DNA of 57,204 nucleotides from Candidatus Tumulicola scandinaviensis (GCA_003140835.1 PLLA01000043.1:1-57204); one strand, 5' to 3'. Numbered from the stretch's first letter, positions 33,007 to 41,402 are shown. The notes: a model not told the origin generated them from the letters alone. Numbers and translations are program-made.

Positions 33007-33849
33007 CTATTCCGGCACGAGCACGCGCAGGGCCTTCGGCAACAGCTCGAACGCCGCCGGCGTCCGGCCGGCCGGCTCGCCGTCGGCGGTAATATGATGG
33101 CGGTGGTGCTGGCGCACCGTAAACCGAGCGGCGCGAAGCGAGCGCAAGCCGGGTACCGATTCGCGCTTTCCTCGCAGGATCGCGCGCGCGACGCGAAACG
33201 CTTGCCAAAACGTTTCGATCTCCACCGAATACAGGTCGAGCCAGCCGTCGTCGATGGCGGCATCCGCCACTTCGAACACGCCGCCGAACCGATGGCTGTT
33301 GGCGATAGTGAGTTGAATCGTTTTAAACGTCACGACGCTGCCGTCGTACGTAACCTCGGCAAACATCGGACGCGCGTACCACAAGGCTTGCAGCGCGGTT
33401 GCGGCCACCCCCAGGAACCCGTAGCGGCGCTTGATTTCTCCCGTTTGCATGCGGGCGGCGCGACTCGAAACGCCGATGCTCGCTTCGTTGATGTAGTGAA
33501 CGCCGTTGACGACGCCGACGTCGATCGCGCGCGTGTGCCCGGCCGCGATGACGTCGCACGCTTCGACGACATCTAGCGGTATCGATAGCGTTCGCGCAAG
33601 CTCGTTAAACGTACCGCCGGGCACCACTCCGATCGGCACACCCGCGCGAATCGCTCGGGCAACGAGCCCCACGAGCGTGCCGTCTCCGCCAACCGCGACG
33701 ATGCAATCGCATGCCGGCGTTGGGGTCGACCGGGTGCGCGGAGCAAACGGTACCACCTCGACGCCTCGCGCGGCGAGTTCGCTCGCCGCCAGCGTGCCGA
33801 TTGCGCGAGCGCGACGCGCACGCCGGTTGACGACCAGCAAAGCCCTCAC
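33007..33849 (-). CDS. diacylglycerol kinase-like lipid kinase (DAGK catalytic domain)
   Basis: 280 aa. Starts RALLVVNRRARRA. The nucleotide-binding loop reads IVAVGGDGTLVGLVARAI, followed by IGVVPGGTFNELARTLSIP and DVGVVNGVHYINEASIGV, the hallmarks of DgkB/YegS-type kinases. These phosphorylate diacylglycerol, ceramide or related lipids. GTG 33847-33849 gives the usual N-terminus. It follows a small membrane protein gene by 8 nt. Confidence 0.9.
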   Translation of the reverse strand: MRALLVVNRRARRARAIGTLAASELAARGVEVVPFAPRTRSTPTPACDCIVAVGGDGTLVGLVARAIRAGVPIGVVPGGTFNELARTLSIPLDVVEACDVIAAGHTRAIDVGVVNGVHYINEASIGVSSRAARMQTGEIKRRYGFLGVAATALQALWYARPMFAEVTYDGSVVTFKTIQLTIANSHRFGGVFEVADAAIDDGWLDLYSVEIETFWQAFRVARAILRGKRESVPGLRSLRAARFTVRQHHRHHITADGEPAGRTPAAFELLPKALRVLVPE

Positions 33850-33857
33850 GCCGGCGT

Positions 33858-34124
33858 CTAGTCCCTTCCGCTCCGCCGCCCGCGCAGCCAGATACCGGCC
33901 GCTTGCACCGCCGACCATGCCGCGATTACGGCGAAGATCAGCGTGCCGCCGATCATGGCAACGTAGCCGAGATATATACCCATCTGCGTCAGGGGATCGA
34001 CGTAGCCCATCGCGACTTCGGTCCGGCTCAACGTCGTAAAGACGCCGTGAAAGATCGCCCACACGACGACGGCCGACGGGGCCGTCATCGCAAAAATGAT
34101 GAGATAACGCTGCAGGGGCGTCAA
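33858..34124 (-). CDS. small two-helix membrane protein
   Basis: 88 aa. Two hydrophobic segments: YLIIFAMTAPSAVVVWAIF and YLGYVAMIGGTLIFAVIAAW, with a 25-residue loop between and a basic tail RGRRSGRD. The TTG start (34122-34124) overlaps the TRIC gene stop as TTGA. Unknown family. Position between a cation channel and a lipid kinase suggests a membrane-associated helper. Confidence 0.6.
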   Translation of the reverse strand: MTPLQRYLIIFAMTAPSAVVVWAIFHGVFTTLSRTEVAMGYVDPLTQMGIYLGYVAMIGGTLIFAVIAAWSAVQAAGIWLRGRRSGRD

Positions 34125-34795
34125 CGATCGGCGATCCGATTGAGTTCGTCGTCCGGAAGCAGCGCGCGCGTACGCCAATCGTATCGAATTGCGAGCAGTC
34201 GAATGACGAACGTTGCGGCGATCGCGCTCCAGGCCGCGCCGGTCGGGCCGATCGCCGTCGCCTCGACCAAGGTTACGAATATCACGACGCCGGCGAGCGC
34301 CGCAATCGCCTGAAGTTGGCCGGGCATCATCCAAACCTTATTGACGAGAACGTCCCGCAACAGTCCCCCTCCGACCGCGTTGACGACACCGACGAGAATG
34401 GCGGCAGCGACGCCCAGATGCATCTGCAGCGTCATTTGCGCGCCGACGCAAGCGTACGCGCCCAGACCGAGGGCATCTACCACGTCGAGGAGCATCCGAT
34501 AGCCGCGCGCCGGCTTTCGACGGCCGGCGAGCACGCTTGCGATCGTTCCGACGATCGCGCCGAGCAGCACGACGACGAGATAGCGCGGCTCCCGAATCGC
34601 AATCGGAACTTGCTGCAAGAAAATTCCGTCGCGGAGAAGACCGCCCCCGACGGCGGAGACGAACGCCATGACGAAAATGCCGGTGTAATCGTAACCTCGG
34701 CGCACGCCCATACCGGCGCCCGATACGGCCCACAAAAAGGTCGCACCTAAATCGAAGAACGCCGGTAGCTGGAATTGCGCCTGAAGGACGTTCAC
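34121..34795 (-). CDS. TRIC-family (UPF0126/YicG-like) cation channel protein
   Basis: 224 aa, seven predicted helices made of two repeats. Each repeat carries the signature: SAVGGGLLRDGIF in the first and NAVGGGLLRDVLV in the second. Bacterial TRIC proteins form trimeric monovalent cation channels; older annotations call them glycine or UPF0126 transporters. The GTG at 34793-34795 overlaps the stop of a 34-aa frame (GTGA), in the style of this genome's operons. A TCACT-TGCG-AGTGA dyad (34792-34805) covers the start. Confidence 0.9.
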   Translation of the reverse strand: MNVLQAQFQLPAFFDLGATFLWAVSGAGMGVRRGYDYTGIFVMAFVSAVGGGLLRDGIFLQQVPIAIREPRYLVVVLLGAIVGTIASVLAGRRKPARGYRMLLDVVDALGLGAYACVGAQMTLQMHLGVAAAILVGVVNAVGGGLLRDVLVNKVWMMPGQLQAIAALAGVVIFVTLVEATAIGPTGAAWSAIAATFVIRLLAIRYDWRTRALLPDDELNRIADR

Positions 34796-34896
34796 TTGCG
34801 AGTGAGTTTCGCGGCCTCGGCACGAAACCTCCGCACGTACGCGGGGTCTGCGCGTATTGAATCGAAAGCAGCCGCATGCTTCGCATCCGGCCGCAT
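34792..34896 (-). CDS. possible 34-aa microprotein upstream of the TRIC gene
   Basis: Reads MRPDAKHAAAFDSIRADPAY and ends AEAAKLTRK. Its TGA overlaps the TRIC GTG start (GTGA), the arrangement used by most real gene pairs here. The sequence looks protein-like (amphipathic, no odd codons). However, it overlaps the first codons of the divergent MFS gene if that starts at 34876, and no good ribosome-binding site is seen. Tentative. Confidence 0.33.
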   Translation of the reverse strand: MRPDAKHAAAFDSIRADPAYVRRFRAEAAKLTRK

Positions 34897-36117
34897 AACC
34901 CGATGCCAGAATCGCGTTACGAAGTGCTGGCGCTCTTCGCCGGCGCAATGGTGGCGGCGTCCCTCTTCATCGTTTCTACCGGGACGATCGCGCCGTTTTT
35001 GGAGTCGGCGTTCGCGCTCCCACAATCGCAGCTCGGCCTCATTCTCTCGGTCCAATTCGTGGGGTCGATGTTCGCGACGGCGGCTGCGGGAGCGCTCACC
35101 GACCGTTTCGGCGACAAGACCGTACTGTTGTGGAGCGGATGGTTCATGGGTATCGCGCTCGTTTGCGCGTCCTTGATTCACAACTTCTACTGGGTCTTGT
35201 TGTGGCTCGCGCTCTACGGCATCGGCTACGCTTCGGTCACGCCCGCCGGCAGCCACGCCATCGTATTTTTCTTCAAGAAACAAGACCGCGGATTCGCCAT
35301 GGGCGTGCGCCAATGCGGCGTCCCGCTGGCCGGCGTGCTCGGTTCGGCCATCCTGCCCGCGGTAGCCATCCATTTCAACTACCAGTGGGCCCTCGCAACC
35401 GCCGGAGTCGTAACGGCCCTCACCTGTTCGCTCGCCTCGGTTCTGTATCGGGAACCGGCCGAACTTCAAGGCGAACGCGTGTCGCTGCCGGGCATGCTGG
35501 CGGAGATGCTGCAGATCGCGCGCGACGCGCGGTTGATCCTCATATCCCTCACGTCGATGGCGTTGGTAAGCGTGCAAATGGTCCTGCTGGCTTTTCTGAC
35601 GCTCACCGTCGTGCACGAAGCCGGCTACTCGATCGCGCCGGCCGTCGGCATTTTCACGCTCTCGCAAATTGCCGCGATCGCCGGGCGAATGTCGTGGGGA
35701 TGGTCGAGCGATACAATCTTTGGTGGAAGCCGGGCGCTACCGCTCGCGGTCGCCTGCATCGCTACCGCAGCCATCGTGTTCGGCATCTCGTGGATGACGC
35801 CGCACACTCCGTTCTGGGCGGTGGCGCTACTGGCCGCCGCGCTAGGATTCACGGCCGAGGGCTGGTTCGGCGTCGGCGTGATCGCGTTTGCTGAAATCGG
35901 TGGCGAGGAACATTCGGGCAGTGCGCTCGGCGTGGCGTTGACGTGGGTGTTCTTTGCCGCTTTCGCGGCGCCGACGCTGTTCGGCGCGCTGGTCGAAGTG
36001 CACGGCTATCCGTTTGCGTGGCGTGCGGTCGCGATCTTGGCGCTCGCCGGCGTCGTACCCGCGCTCTTGGCCAGCGCCGTCGCTCACCGTTGGGCCGAAA
36101 ACCACCAGGCGCCTTGA
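34876..36117 (+). CDS. MFS transporter
   Basis: 413 aa, twelve helices. The motif-A-like loop reads GALTDRFGDKTVLL between helices 2 and 3. A second loop region SWGWSSDTIFGG lies in the C-terminal half. Substrate unknown; the ordering with a downstream amidinohydrolase 4 nt away suggests a link to amine or guanidino compounds, but this is weak. An alternative start is ATG 34903, which would avoid overlap with the divergent frame. Neither has a strong ribosome-binding site. Confidence 0.88.
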   Translation: MLRIRPHNPMPESRYEVLALFAGAMVAASLFIVSTGTIAPFLESAFALPQSQLGLILSVQFVGSMFATAAAGALTDRFGDKTVLLWSGWFMGIALVCASLIHNFYWVLLWLALYGIGYASVTPAGSHAIVFFFKKQDRGFAMGVRQCGVPLAGVLGSAILPAVAIHFNYQWALATAGVVTALTCSLASVLYREPAELQGERVSLPGMLAEMLQIARDARLILISLTSMALVSVQMVLLAFLTLTVVHEAGYSIAPAVGIFTLSQIAAIAGRMSWGWSSDTIFGGSRALPLAVACIATAAIVFGISWMTPHTPFWAVALLAAALGFTAEGWFGVGVIAFAEIGGEEHSGSALGVALTWVFFAAFAAPTLFGALVEVHGYPFAWRAVAILALAGVVPALLASAVAHRWAENHQAP

Positions 36118-36121
36118 CGTA

Positions 36122-36889
36122 GTGCAAACTCGCAACGCCATCGTTCGGCGTCCGTCAAAAAAACTCGGCGAGGGAATTACGACCGCATCGCTCGGTGTGC
36201 CGAACTTCGAGCGAGCGTGCGAGCAGCACGCCGCATACTGCGAGGCGCTGCGGGCCGCCGGTGCAACCGTCACGGTTCTCGAAGCCGACGCCGCCCACCC
36301 CGACGCGCACTTCGTCGAAGATACGGCCGTGCTGATCTGCGGGAGCGCCATACTCGCCCGGCCCGGCGCGGAGGCGCGTTTGGGCGAAACGATCCGCGAG
36401 CCGCTCGCGGAATTTTTCGCCGACTTCAAAGAAATCGTCGCCCCGGGTACGCTCGACGGCGGCGACGTCTGCGACGCCGGCGATCGCGTCTTCGTCGGCG
36501 TATCGCATCGAACCAATCGCGCGGGCGCCGAACAACTCGCGAGGTTGGCCGCCGAAGCGGGAAAGACGCCGGTGCTCGTCGACATTCGGAATCTGCCCGG
36601 CATCTTGCACCTCAAGAGCGGCCTCGCATACCTCGGAGACGATCGCTTCGTCGTCATCGCCGCGCTGCTCCCAGCGATCGCCATATCACCCGATCGCATC
36701 GTTCGCGTAGCGCCCGGTGAGGAGTACGGGTCGAACTGCGTGCGCGTGAACGACGTCGTCCTGATTGCGGACGGTCATTCCCGGCTGCAGCGAGACTTGG
36801 CGCGAGCCGAATATTCGACGACGGCGCTCGACGTTTCGGAGTTTCGCAAGATGGACGGCGGCTTGAGTTGCCTATCGCTGCGATTCTAA
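36122..36889 (+). CDS. dimethylarginine dimethylaminohydrolase (DDAH)-like amidinohydrolase
   Basis: 255 aa, pentein/amidinotransferase fold. Conserved parts are FVEDTAVL, GTLDGGDVCDAG, the catalytic His in GILHLKSGLAYL, and the nucleophilic Cys near the C-terminus in GGLSCLSLRF. It would hydrolyse methylated arginine to citrulline and dimethylamine, though related enzymes use other guanidino substrates. GTG at 36122, 4 nt after the MFS stop. Convergent with a paralogous gene 10 nt downstream. Confidence 0.87.
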   Translation: MQTRNAIVRRPSKKLGEGITTASLGVPNFERACEQHAAYCEALRAAGATVTVLEADAAHPDAHFVEDTAVLICGSAILARPGAEARLGETIREPLAEFFADFKEIVAPGTLDGGDVCDAGDRVFVGVSHRTNRAGAEQLARLAAEAGKTPVLVDIRNLPGILHLKSGLAYLGDDRFVVIAALLPAIAISPDRIVRVAPGEEYGSNCVRVNDVVLIADGHSRLQRDLARAEYSTTALDVSEFRKMDGGLSCLSLRF

Positions 36890-36899
36890 TACTGGACGC

Positions 36900-37733
36900 T
36901 TAAAACGCATTCTTCATGCAGAAGACGCTGCCACCGGCTTTTTCGAATTCGGACACGTCGACGCACACCGGCTCGAGCCGTTCGATCGCGAGGGCTCTTT
37001 CGAGCGCCGGCGACAGATGCGAGGCGATAAAGTGCCGGTTGACGCTCATGCCGTTGCAGACAAACTGCAGCGCGTCCTCGCGGGTCACTTCGTAGAGCCG
37101 CTTCCACTCGCCGCGCAGTACGTCCAGCGAGCCGCCTGCGAACGCGCCTGGATAGAAGAGAGCCGCTTCGGCGTTGAGCGGCGACAAGCACGTATCGAGA
37201 TGATAGAAGGTTTCGTCGACGAGCCGGATCGGGACGACCTGAATTCCCTCCGGTTGCATCGCTTGCGAAAACCTGCCGACGCCGCCTTCCGACGAGCGAA
37301 ATCCATGTCCCGCCAAGACGACGTTCGAGCCCGGCCGCCACATGAGGTCGCCGTGGCCTTCGAGAAATTCGCCACTTTTAGCGTCGAGACCGAGATCGAG
37401 CGACTCGAATCCGTGCCGGCCGAACCACTCGACGTAGTAGGGCACCTCGCGTTGACGCGATTCGTAACGCATGCGGCTTGGAACGATGAAACGCGCGTGC
37501 GCGGCGCCGGCTCCGACGAAAACCTGATTGGCCGCAAATACCATGTCTTCGAGATCTTCTACCGGTTCGACGATCTGCACGTCGACGCCCGATTGCGTAA
37601 AGGCCGCGCGCAGGGCGTCCCACTGTTGCGCCGCGCGCTCGCGGTTTACCGGGGTTTCCGGGCGCATGAACGGGTTCTTGACGTCACGCACCGTGTAATA
37701 GGTGGGCGGGCACATCAACACGCGCGTTTCCAT
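36900..37733 (-). CDS. amidinotransferase-fold hydrolase, DDAH/arginine-deiminase related
   Basis: 277 aa. N-terminal VLMCPPTYYTVRDVKNPFM. Active-site segments are EDLEDMVFAANQVFVG, FLEGHGDLMW, the His in FYHLDTCLSPL and the Cys in GGSVFCMKNAF at the C-terminus. The last 25 residues (VDVSEFEKAGGSVFC) parallel the end of the facing DDAH-like protein (LDVSEFRKMDGGLSC), so the two are distant paralogues. Substrate is a guanidino compound, exact identity unknown. ATG 37731-37733, no strong ribosome-binding site. Confidence 0.82.
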   Translation of the reverse strand: METRVLMCPPTYYTVRDVKNPFMRPETPVNRERAAQQWDALRAAFTQSGVDVQIVEPVEDLEDMVFAANQVFVGAGAAHARFIVPSRMRYESRQREVPYYVEWFGRHGFESLDLGLDAKSGEFLEGHGDLMWRPGSNVVLAGHGFRSSEGGVGRFSQAMQPEGIQVVPIRLVDETFYHLDTCLSPLNAEAALFYPGAFAGGSLDVLRGEWKRLYEVTREDALQFVCNGMSVNRHFIASHLSPALERALAIERLEPVCVDVSEFEKAGGSVFCMKNAF

Positions 37734-37833
37734 GAAGAGCAGGGTTCGGCAGCGCCTGGTCGATTCTTGGGGCGTTCGATCGCCGGCGCTGCCGACCCAC
37801 AATTCCGTTCTAGACGCGCCGCTCGATCGCCGG

Positions 37834-37839
37834 TACGAT
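37834..37839 (+). promoter_or_regulatory. candidate -10 box of a leaderless M3-peptidase transcript
   Basis: TACGAT ends 7 nt before the ATG at 37847, which lacks a Shine-Dalgarno. The spacing is the same as for three other genes or open frames in the window. Confidence 0.3.
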
Positions 37840-37846
37840 CGTCCGG

Positions 37847-38018
37847 ATGCGATATCTCGTGGCGCTTCTCTTGCCTCTTTCGATGCTCGCAACCCTAGCG
37901 GGCCAAGATTACCGGATCGAGCTGAGCCGTTACTTTCCGACCACCGCCGCCGAAGCATCGAGCCGTAGCCGGCTGACGGCAAGCACCCAGGCGTATCTGC
38001 GCACGCAACCGGCTGCGG
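37847..38018 (+). pseudogene. M3 peptidase, 5' part before a frameshift
   Basis: ATG start followed by a signal peptide (YLVALLLPLSMLATLAGQ) and DYRIELSRYFPTTAAEASSR, the usual beginning of M3-family oligopeptidases. The frame then runs into unrelated Arg-rich sequence, while the rest of the peptidase is found one base further on. Skipping one base between about 37990 and 38030 joins both halves. It is therefore the severed N-terminus of the following gene. Confidence 0.68.
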
Positions 38019-39638
38019 ATGAACGGATTGGCCGCTTGGCTCGATGCCGGCGACCGGTTGCGTGCATCGATTCAGCGTCACGATATCTACGTCTATCTTC
38101 GCGCCGAGGAGGACGTCGACGATACCGCCGACGCTCGGGCCGACGACGCGCTCGCGGCGTTGGAGGAACGGCTCGGCGACAGAATCGATGCGGTGGTCGC
38201 GTCGCTGGGTGCGCGACGGCTTTGGACTATGGCGGCGGCGACGCCCCGCCTCGCACGCTATCGTTATCTTCTCTCCCAATCGCTGGCGCGCGCCGCCCAT
38301 CGCCTTTCGCCCGGCGAGTCGCGCGCGATCGCGCAAACCGTCGAACCGGCGCTGGCGGCGACCGGCGCGTCGTACAAAGCGCTGCGCAGAGCGGCGCTGG
38401 CTTGGCCTTCACCCGCGGCCTCAGCGAGCGACGCGCGACGCGATGCCTTCGCGGCGCGCTGGTCGCCATTCGAACGGCACGAGGATGCGTTCGCGGTACA
38501 GCTTCTCACGATCGTCAATCTGCGCAACGGCATCGCGCGCTTGCAAGGCTTCGACGGAGCGCCGGCGGCGGCGTACTTCGCACAGTCGCTGGCGCCGGCG
38601 TCGGTTCGGTGCACGCTCGCCGCGGTGCGATCGTCAGGCGCGTTCCGCGCGTATTCCGGCGTTCGGGTGACGATCGCCGCGAAGCGGCTGGGCATCGCCC
38701 CCGAAGCGGTTCGCGCGTGGGACCGCGACGCCGTCACCGCGTTCACGCCGCCCGACCGGCCGTTCGACGAGGCTCGCAAAGAGATTCTCGACGCGGAGCG
38801 GCCGATGGGCGAAGCATACGCATCGGCCTTCGAGCGCCTGCTCGATCCCGCCAATCGGCGCGTCGAGTTGTGCGTAGCCACAGCATGCGACACAACCGGC
38901 TTCTCGGTGGGCTTCGCCGGTTCGGAATCCGGCGTATACTTCGGCGGATACCGGGGCTCGGTAAACAACGTCCGCGCCGTCGCCCACGAATCGGGTCATG
39001 CCGTCCATAAACAGTTCATGAATGAACATCAGCCGATTGCGGCCTACAACGAAGGCCCGCAATTCATGTTTGAATCCTTCGCAATTTTCAACGAGCTGCT
39101 TTTTTACGAGCACGAATACGAGTCGGCCGCCGGCAACGCCGAGCGGGCTTACTATTTGAATCGCTTCCTCGACGATGCGACGTTCCAGGTGTTCGGATCC
39201 GCCGAGGAGACCGACCTCGAAGCCCGCATCTACGCCGATGCGGAAGCGGGTAAACTCCGGACCGCCGGCGATCTCGACGTGCTTACGGCCGGCGTCTTCC
39301 GGCAGTACGATCCGTTGTTGGCGGCCGAGCCCGCGGCGCGCGTCTACTGGGCTCGCGATTCGCTCTATTTCACCGACCCGCTCTACGACGTCAGCTATTT
39401 GTATGCCGGGCTGTTGGCGCTCAAGTACTTCGACGATTTCGAGCGCCGTCAACCAGGCTTCGCAAAAAATTACGTCGCGCTGCTCCGTAACGGATTCGAC
39501 GAGTCGCCGGCCGCCCTGGAGCGTAAATTCCTCGGTATCGATCTCGACGACGAAGCGGGACTCGTCGAAAACGCGAGCGCGCTAATTGCCCGCCGGACGC
39601 GGACGCTCGCCGAGCTTAGTGCCGCCGGCGGAATCTGA
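38019..39638 (+). CDS. M3-family (oligoendopeptidase F-like) zinc metallopeptidase
   Basis: 539 aa visible in this frame. It starts mid-helix (NGLAAWLDAGDRLRASIQRHDIYVYLR), showing that the true N-terminus lies upstream in another frame. The zinc site is HESGH in VAHESGHAVHKQF with the third-ligand Glu in FESFAIFNELL. The C-terminus has TDPLYDVSYLYAGLLALKYF. With its signal peptide restored, it would be an exported peptidase degrading short peptides. If the frameshift is real, the gene is inactive or starts internally. Confidence 0.85.
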   Translation: MNGLAAWLDAGDRLRASIQRHDIYVYLRAEEDVDDTADARADDALAALEERLGDRIDAVVASLGARRLWTMAAATPRLARYRYLLSQSLARAAHRLSPGESRAIAQTVEPALAATGASYKALRRAALAWPSPAASASDARRDAFAARWSPFERHEDAFAVQLLTIVNLRNGIARLQGFDGAPAAAYFAQSLAPASVRCTLAAVRSSGAFRAYSGVRVTIAAKRLGIAPEAVRAWDRDAVTAFTPPDRPFDEARKEILDAERPMGEAYASAFERLLDPANRRVELCVATACDTTGFSVGFAGSESGVYFGGYRGSVNNVRAVAHESGHAVHKQFMNEHQPIAAYNEGPQFMFESFAIFNELLFYEHEYESAAGNAERAYYLNRFLDDATFQVFGSAEETDLEARIYADAEAGKLRTAGDLDVLTAGVFRQYDPLLAAEPAARVYWARDSLYFTDPLYDVSYLYAGLLALKYFDDFERRQPGFAKNYVALLRNGFDESPAALERKFLGIDLDDEAGLVENASALIARRTRTLAELSAAGGI

Positions 39639-39640
39639 GG

Positions 39641-39646
39641 TATACT
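39641..39646 (+). promoter_or_regulatory. candidate -10 box of a leaderless AraC-regulator transcript
   Basis: TATACT lies 7 nt before the GTG start at 39654, without a ribosome-binding site between. The -35 region would fall in the end of the M3 peptidase gene and is weak. Confidence 0.42.
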
Positions 39647-39653
39647 ACTCCCC

Positions 39654-40475
39654 GTGATCGGAAAAATCGCTAATGACTGCGGCTGTCCCGCCCGCGGACG
39701 TCTGGTACGTTCGACGGACGCGGTTCGGCTTGCCCGTAGTGCGTGCGCCCCGGCGTGTGCGCTGGGACGGCACCGGCACGACCAAGCGCGAATCGTGCTG
39801 ACCTTCGGCGGCGCGTTTGAGACGCGCTACGACGGCCTCAGCCTTTCGGCCGGAGCCGGCGACGCACTCTTTCGGCCGCAATTCGAGGAACACCGCGATG
39901 TCTACACCGCGCGCGTCGTCTGTTTGAGCGTCGCACCGGCACGCGCCGATACCGGCTGGCGCGACCTGGGAACGGCGCCCTTTATCGCGCAACGCGACGA
40001 GTTCCCCGATCTCAGCCGCGATCTTTTCTTAGAGATGAATCGCGTCGATCTGGTCTCGTCGCTTGCGATCGACGCGATCAGTGCAGAAGTCGCGGCGCTG
40101 CTTTTTCGCCACAACGCTTCCGACGAGTCGCGAACGCGATGGCTGACGCAGGTGCGCGAACGGCTCGAGGACGAGTGGGCTGCGCCACCGTCGCTGCGAT
40201 CGCTGGCACGTGACGCCGGCCGTGAGGCGACGTATGTCGCGACGGCATTCAAAAAGGCGTATCGTAAATCCATCGGCGAGTACGTTCGGGAACGGCGGCT
40301 CGGTCGCGCGCGAGCGCTCTTAGCGGATCGCAGCATTGGCTTGGCAGATATCGCCCAGCGTTGCGGGTTTGTCGATCAAAGCCACTTCACCCGGCACTTC
40401 AAGCGGCGCTTTTCGATCGCCCCGGGCGCGTACCGCGTGCGCGGCGAGAAGGCGCGCGCCGCCCAGCGCGTCTAG
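39654..40475 (+). CDS. AraC-family transcriptional regulator
   Basis: 273 aa. The C-terminal two-HTH domain (about 165-265) has SLRSLARDAGREATYVATAFKKAYRKSIGEYVRERRLGRARALLAD and IGLADIAQRCGFVDQSHFTRHFKRRFSIAPGAYR. The N-terminal part (HDQARIVLTFGGAFETRYDGL) looks like a cupin-type ligand domain. GTG start, probably leaderless. The stop shares CTAG with the stop of the convergent GNAT gene. Target and ligand unknown. Confidence 0.92.
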   Translation: MIGKIANDCGCPARGRLVRSTDAVRLARSACAPACALGRHRHDQARIVLTFGGAFETRYDGLSLSAGAGDALFRPQFEEHRDVYTARVVCLSVAPARADTGWRDLGTAPFIAQRDEFPDLSRDLFLEMNRVDLVSSLAIDAISAEVAALLFRHNASDESRTRWLTQVRERLEDEWAAPPSLRSLARDAGREATYVATAFKKAYRKSIGEYVRERRLGRARALLADRSIGLADIAQRCGFVDQSHFTRHFKRRFSIAPGAYRVRGEKARAAQRV

Positions 40476-40921
40476 AGCGCCTTGCGGAATTTGATCAGGC
40501 GCTCGGTTTCCTGAAAGCCGCAGCCTTCGTGGGCGCGTTGCGAATCTTCGTTGTGGACTTCGGTATCCGACGCGAGTTCGGAAAAGCCGCGCCCGCGTGC
40601 CCAATCTTCGGCGGCTCGCACGAGCGCGCGCCCAATTCCGATTCGGCGCGCCGAAGCTTCGACGAACCACCCCTCGACGTGCGGCACCGGCTGCGAATCG
40701 CAGCCATCGGCGAACGGACGCACCGACAACTCTAATATACCGACGGGATTTTCACGCTCATCGCCGGCGACGAAGACCGTCTCGAGCAGCGGCTGAGGAC
40801 CGCCCTCGACAAAGGCGCGCGCCTCACGCTCGAGGGCGGCCGGATCCGCTTGCGGCCACAGGCGAGCGCGCATTGCCGCCCATGCGACCACGTCGCGCGC
40901 TTCGACCGGCCGAATCCGCAC
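40472..40921 (-). CDS. GNAT acetyltransferase resembling aminoglycoside 6'-N-acetyltransferases
   Basis: 149 aa. From the GTG at 40919-40921 it reads VRIRPVEARDVVAWAAMRARLWP, then VPHVEGWFVEASARRIGIGRALVRAAEDWARGRG with the acetyl-CoA loop (RRIGIG), and ELASDTEVHNEDSQRAHEGCGFQETERLIKFRK. These ASDT, N.DSQ.AH and GF.ETER elements are those of AAC(6')-I enzymes. A TTG nine codons earlier overlaps the upstream gene and is less likely. Activity on aminoglycosides is not proven by similarity; many relatives have other amine substrates. Confidence 0.84.
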   Translation of the reverse strand: MRIRPVEARDVVAWAAMRARLWPQADPAALEREARAFVEGGPQPLLETVFVAGDERENPVGILELSVRPFADGCDSQPVPHVEGWFVEASARRIGIGRALVRAAEDWARGRGFSELASDTEVHNEDSQRAHEGCGFQETERLIKFRKAL

Positions 40922-40931
40922 GTCTTTGGGT

Positions 40932-41402
40932 TTACCCGGTCGCGACAATTTCGTCGGGCCAGTCGATCTTCAGTGGCTCGCCGGTTTCCAACAGCGTCTT
41001 AAGACCGCTGAAAATGATCTGCCAGCCTTCGTGCGTTCCTTTGGTGACGACCGATTCGCCGGCGAAATGTTCGTGGGTCAAACGCAGCAAACACGTCGGT
41101 CCCAACGGCTCGATCTCGTAAGTGACGCGCGAGGGCGGGTCCTGGGACCCGTCCATTTCGGGATTCGACCGAAACGAGTGCACGAGGCGCCGGGGTGGAT
41201 CGATGGCTTCGATCGTTGCGAAGAACGGCGTCCGGCCGTCGGGCAACGCGTAGTTCAGGGCGGCGCCGGGACGCCAATCGGAATCGACGGTGGCTCCGAA
41301 AAAGTATTGCCGAGTAAAGCGGGTGTCGGTGATCGCCTCCCAGAGCTTTTCCGGCGTCGTTCTGATGTAGACTTCGTAGACGTGCGTCACGTTATCGCTC
41401 AC
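40932..41402 (-). CDS. SRPBCC/AHSA1-type START-domain protein
   Basis: 156 aa. HVYEVYIRTTPEKLWEAITDTRFTRQYFFGATV and the C-terminal HEGWQIIFSGLKTLLETGEPL are typical of the AHSA1 family, which binds hydrophobic ligands in a deep cavity. Such proteins are often coupled to an ArsR regulator, as here: its GTG start overlaps the regulator stop (GTGA), with GGAGG 4 nt upstream. Ligand unknown. Confidence 0.92.
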   Translation of the reverse strand: MSDNVTHVYEVYIRTTPEKLWEAITDTRFTRQYFFGATVDSDWRPGAALNYALPDGRTPFFATIEAIDPPRRLVHSFRSNPEMDGSQDPPSRVTYEIEPLGPTCLLRLTHEHFAGESVVTKGTHEGWQIIFSGLKTLLETGEPLKIDWPDEIVATG

